This document shows, piece after piece, positions 24,884 to 25,659 of a stretch of DNA of 25,659 bases. Location of the stretch: assembly GCA_035512575.1 (NCBI GenBank), contig DATKDT010000171.1:1-25659 (forward strand), in the 5' to 3' direction. The stretch is from JALYRV01 sp035512575. GTDB lineage: Bacteria; Acidobacteriota; Vicinamibacteria; Vicinamibacterales; SCN-69-37. Under the pieces are notes generated by a model that ran no database searches, was not told the origin of the DNA, and worked only from the letters and a program-made list of their open reading frames with translations. The first letter of the stretch is position 1, and each line of letters opens with the position of its first letter. Made by a program: the position numbers and the translations under genes.

Positions 24884-25145
24884 TGCGCGTCCTCTTCGAC
24901 AACGGAACGCCGAGAGGCGTCGCGGCCGCGCTTCCTGATCACGCGGTCGAAGAGGCCCGTTCGCGAGGGTGGGATACCTTCCGGAACGGCGAACTGTTGG
25001 ACGCCGCCGAAGCCGCCGGATTCGACGTGCTCAACTCGGCAAAGGCCGGTGGAGGCTGATCAAGAAGAGCCTTGCGGAGATTGCCGCAGCTGTGGCCGTA
25101 ACGACACCTGGTAACGTCGTAGAGGTTGAGATTTCGATCGAGTGA
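24883..25145 (+). pseudogene. Broken DUF5615 (PIN-like) toxin gene
   Basis: The frame opens MRVLFDNGTPRGVAAALPDH and runs through GWDTFRNGELLDAAEAAGFDVL, the well-conserved first half of DUF5615 toxins, then stops at 25059. The conserved C-terminal half continues in another frame: LGKGRWRLIKKSLAEI, then VVEVEISIE, with its stop at 25143-25145. Missing between them are about 20 codons that in the family carry the TTDxNIRYQQNL block with an active-site Asp. The lesion is therefore a small out-of-frame internal deletion around 25027-25045, and the product should be inactive. The pseudogene follows the intact antitoxin directly. Confidence 0.8.
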
Positions 25146-25234
25146 GGCCGAAGAGACCGGACTGCTGGAGCGAAGAACCGATGGAACCTGTGGAAACTCA
25201 GCTTCCGGCACACGATGTGCAACGGAAGGGGGTC

Positions 25235-25585
25235 ATGGACAATCTCAACATCACGCACGATCGAGACCCGCGCAACGTGTGGGATGACGCGGGCGCGGCG
25301 CCTCTGATGGACAGACTTCGCGGGCTCGACCCGGCGCGCACCGTAGCGGTGGCGGGCGGCGCGGCGCTGGCCGCCATGGGGTTGCGGCAGCGCGGCATTC
25401 TCGGCGGCCTGCTGACGGCGATTGGCGGCACCCTGGTATACCGCGGCCTGTCCGGCCACGCCGACCTGACGCAGGCGCGCGCCTGGGGCGCCGCGGCCCT
25501 GCGCGATCGCGGCTACCTCACCAGCGACCGGACCGACGAGGCCGCGCGCGAGTCGTTCCCCGCCAGCGATCCGCCTTCGCGCTAG
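25235..25585 (+). CDS. Small membrane protein with an ESFPASDPPS tail
   Basis: 116 residues. A charged N-terminus (about 1-33) leads to two close hydrophobic segments (about 36-51 and 54-72, Gly/Ala-rich, with an RQRG turn), as in DUF2892-like membrane hairpins. A soluble C-terminal part ends RTDEAARESFPASDPPSR. This closing motif recurs at the end of many unrelated small bacterial proteins. The ATG at 25235 is preferred over an upstream ATG at 25142 because GGAAGGGGG precedes it. The function is unknown. Confidence 0.8.
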   Translation: MDNLNITHDRDPRNVWDDAGAAPLMDRLRGLDPARTVAVAGGAALAAMGLRQRGILGGLLTAIGGTLVYRGLSGHADLTQARAWGAAALRDRGYLTSDRTDEAARESFPASDPPSR

Positions 25586-25624
25586 GAGCCAACCTTTTCC
25601 GTCTCTTAACCATCTAACCCGCGT

Positions 25625-25659
25625 ATGGACAACGCCCTGCAGGACGTCCGCTACGCGGT
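25625..25659 (+). CDS. First codons of an ABC-permease-like gene (ADOP type), cut by the window edge
   Basis: Eleven complete codons, MDNALQDVRYA, remain before the window ends. This matches the opening LLQDLRYALR pattern of the acidobacterial duplicated orphan permeases of the MacB/FtsX type. The evidence is a single short motif. Confidence 0.45.
   Translation, partial: MDNALQDVRYA

Noticed and set aside
25596..25620. Possible further heptamer array (TTAACCA / TCTAACC)
   Set aside because: Only two unequal units, with spacing that does not keep a period of seven.

Overview
The window is high-GC, densely coded DNA from a free-living bacterium. It is most likely an acidobacterium of the Vicinamibacteria type. 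The hints are the many signalling genes, an exported S9 peptidase and D-aminoacylase-type amidohydrolase, short intergenic heptamer repeats, and a right-edge gene opening like the acidobacterial ABC permeases of the ADOP type. The taxonomic call is inference; there is no rRNA in the window.

Layout, left to right. 1-156 holds the start of a membrane protein leaving the window, followed by a composite repeat (162-384). An exported prolyl-oligopeptidase-type peptidase (393-3005, minus) and tRNA-Pro(TGG) (3061-3134, plus) come next. Positions 3116-9217 form a minus-strand block that reads, in its own direction: hom, ask, metB, a histidine kinase, a small receiver protein and a REC-HD-GYP-REC protein. 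This block starts behind a SAM-I riboswitch (about 9324-9424) with a recognisable promoter. A 153-bp near-perfect palindrome (9529-9681) separates it from an NtrY-like kinase and its sigma-54 activator (9711-12433). Divergent from these, across a heptamer-repeat intergenic region, lies a receiver-PP2C phosphatase (12673-13839). Then come an exported class I methyltransferase and a large hybrid histidine kinase (14606-17686). The kinase overlaps tail-to-tail with galK of a minus-strand run sahR-like, ahcY, galK (17595-21078). The right part carries an exported rhodanese, an exported amidohydrolase, a class D beta-lactamase, a DUF433 antitoxin with a broken DUF5615-type toxin, a small membrane protein, and the first codons of an ABC-permease-like gene.

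How the genes work together. Two separate units serve the methionine/SAM cycle. One makes methionine precursors (aspartokinase, homoserine dehydrogenase, cystathionine gamma-synthase) under a SAM riboswitch. The other recycles S-adenosylhomocysteine (ahcY) under a probable ArsR-methyltransferase regulator with a palindrome at its own start codon. A second theme is phosphorelay signalling: three histidine kinases and five receiver-containing reading frames carrying seven receiver domains. The outputs include HD-GYP (c-di-GMP turnover), sigma-54 activation and a PP2C phosphatase. The sigma-54 activator and the PP2C protein carry sister receiver domains and are transcribed divergently, so they probably share one kinase.
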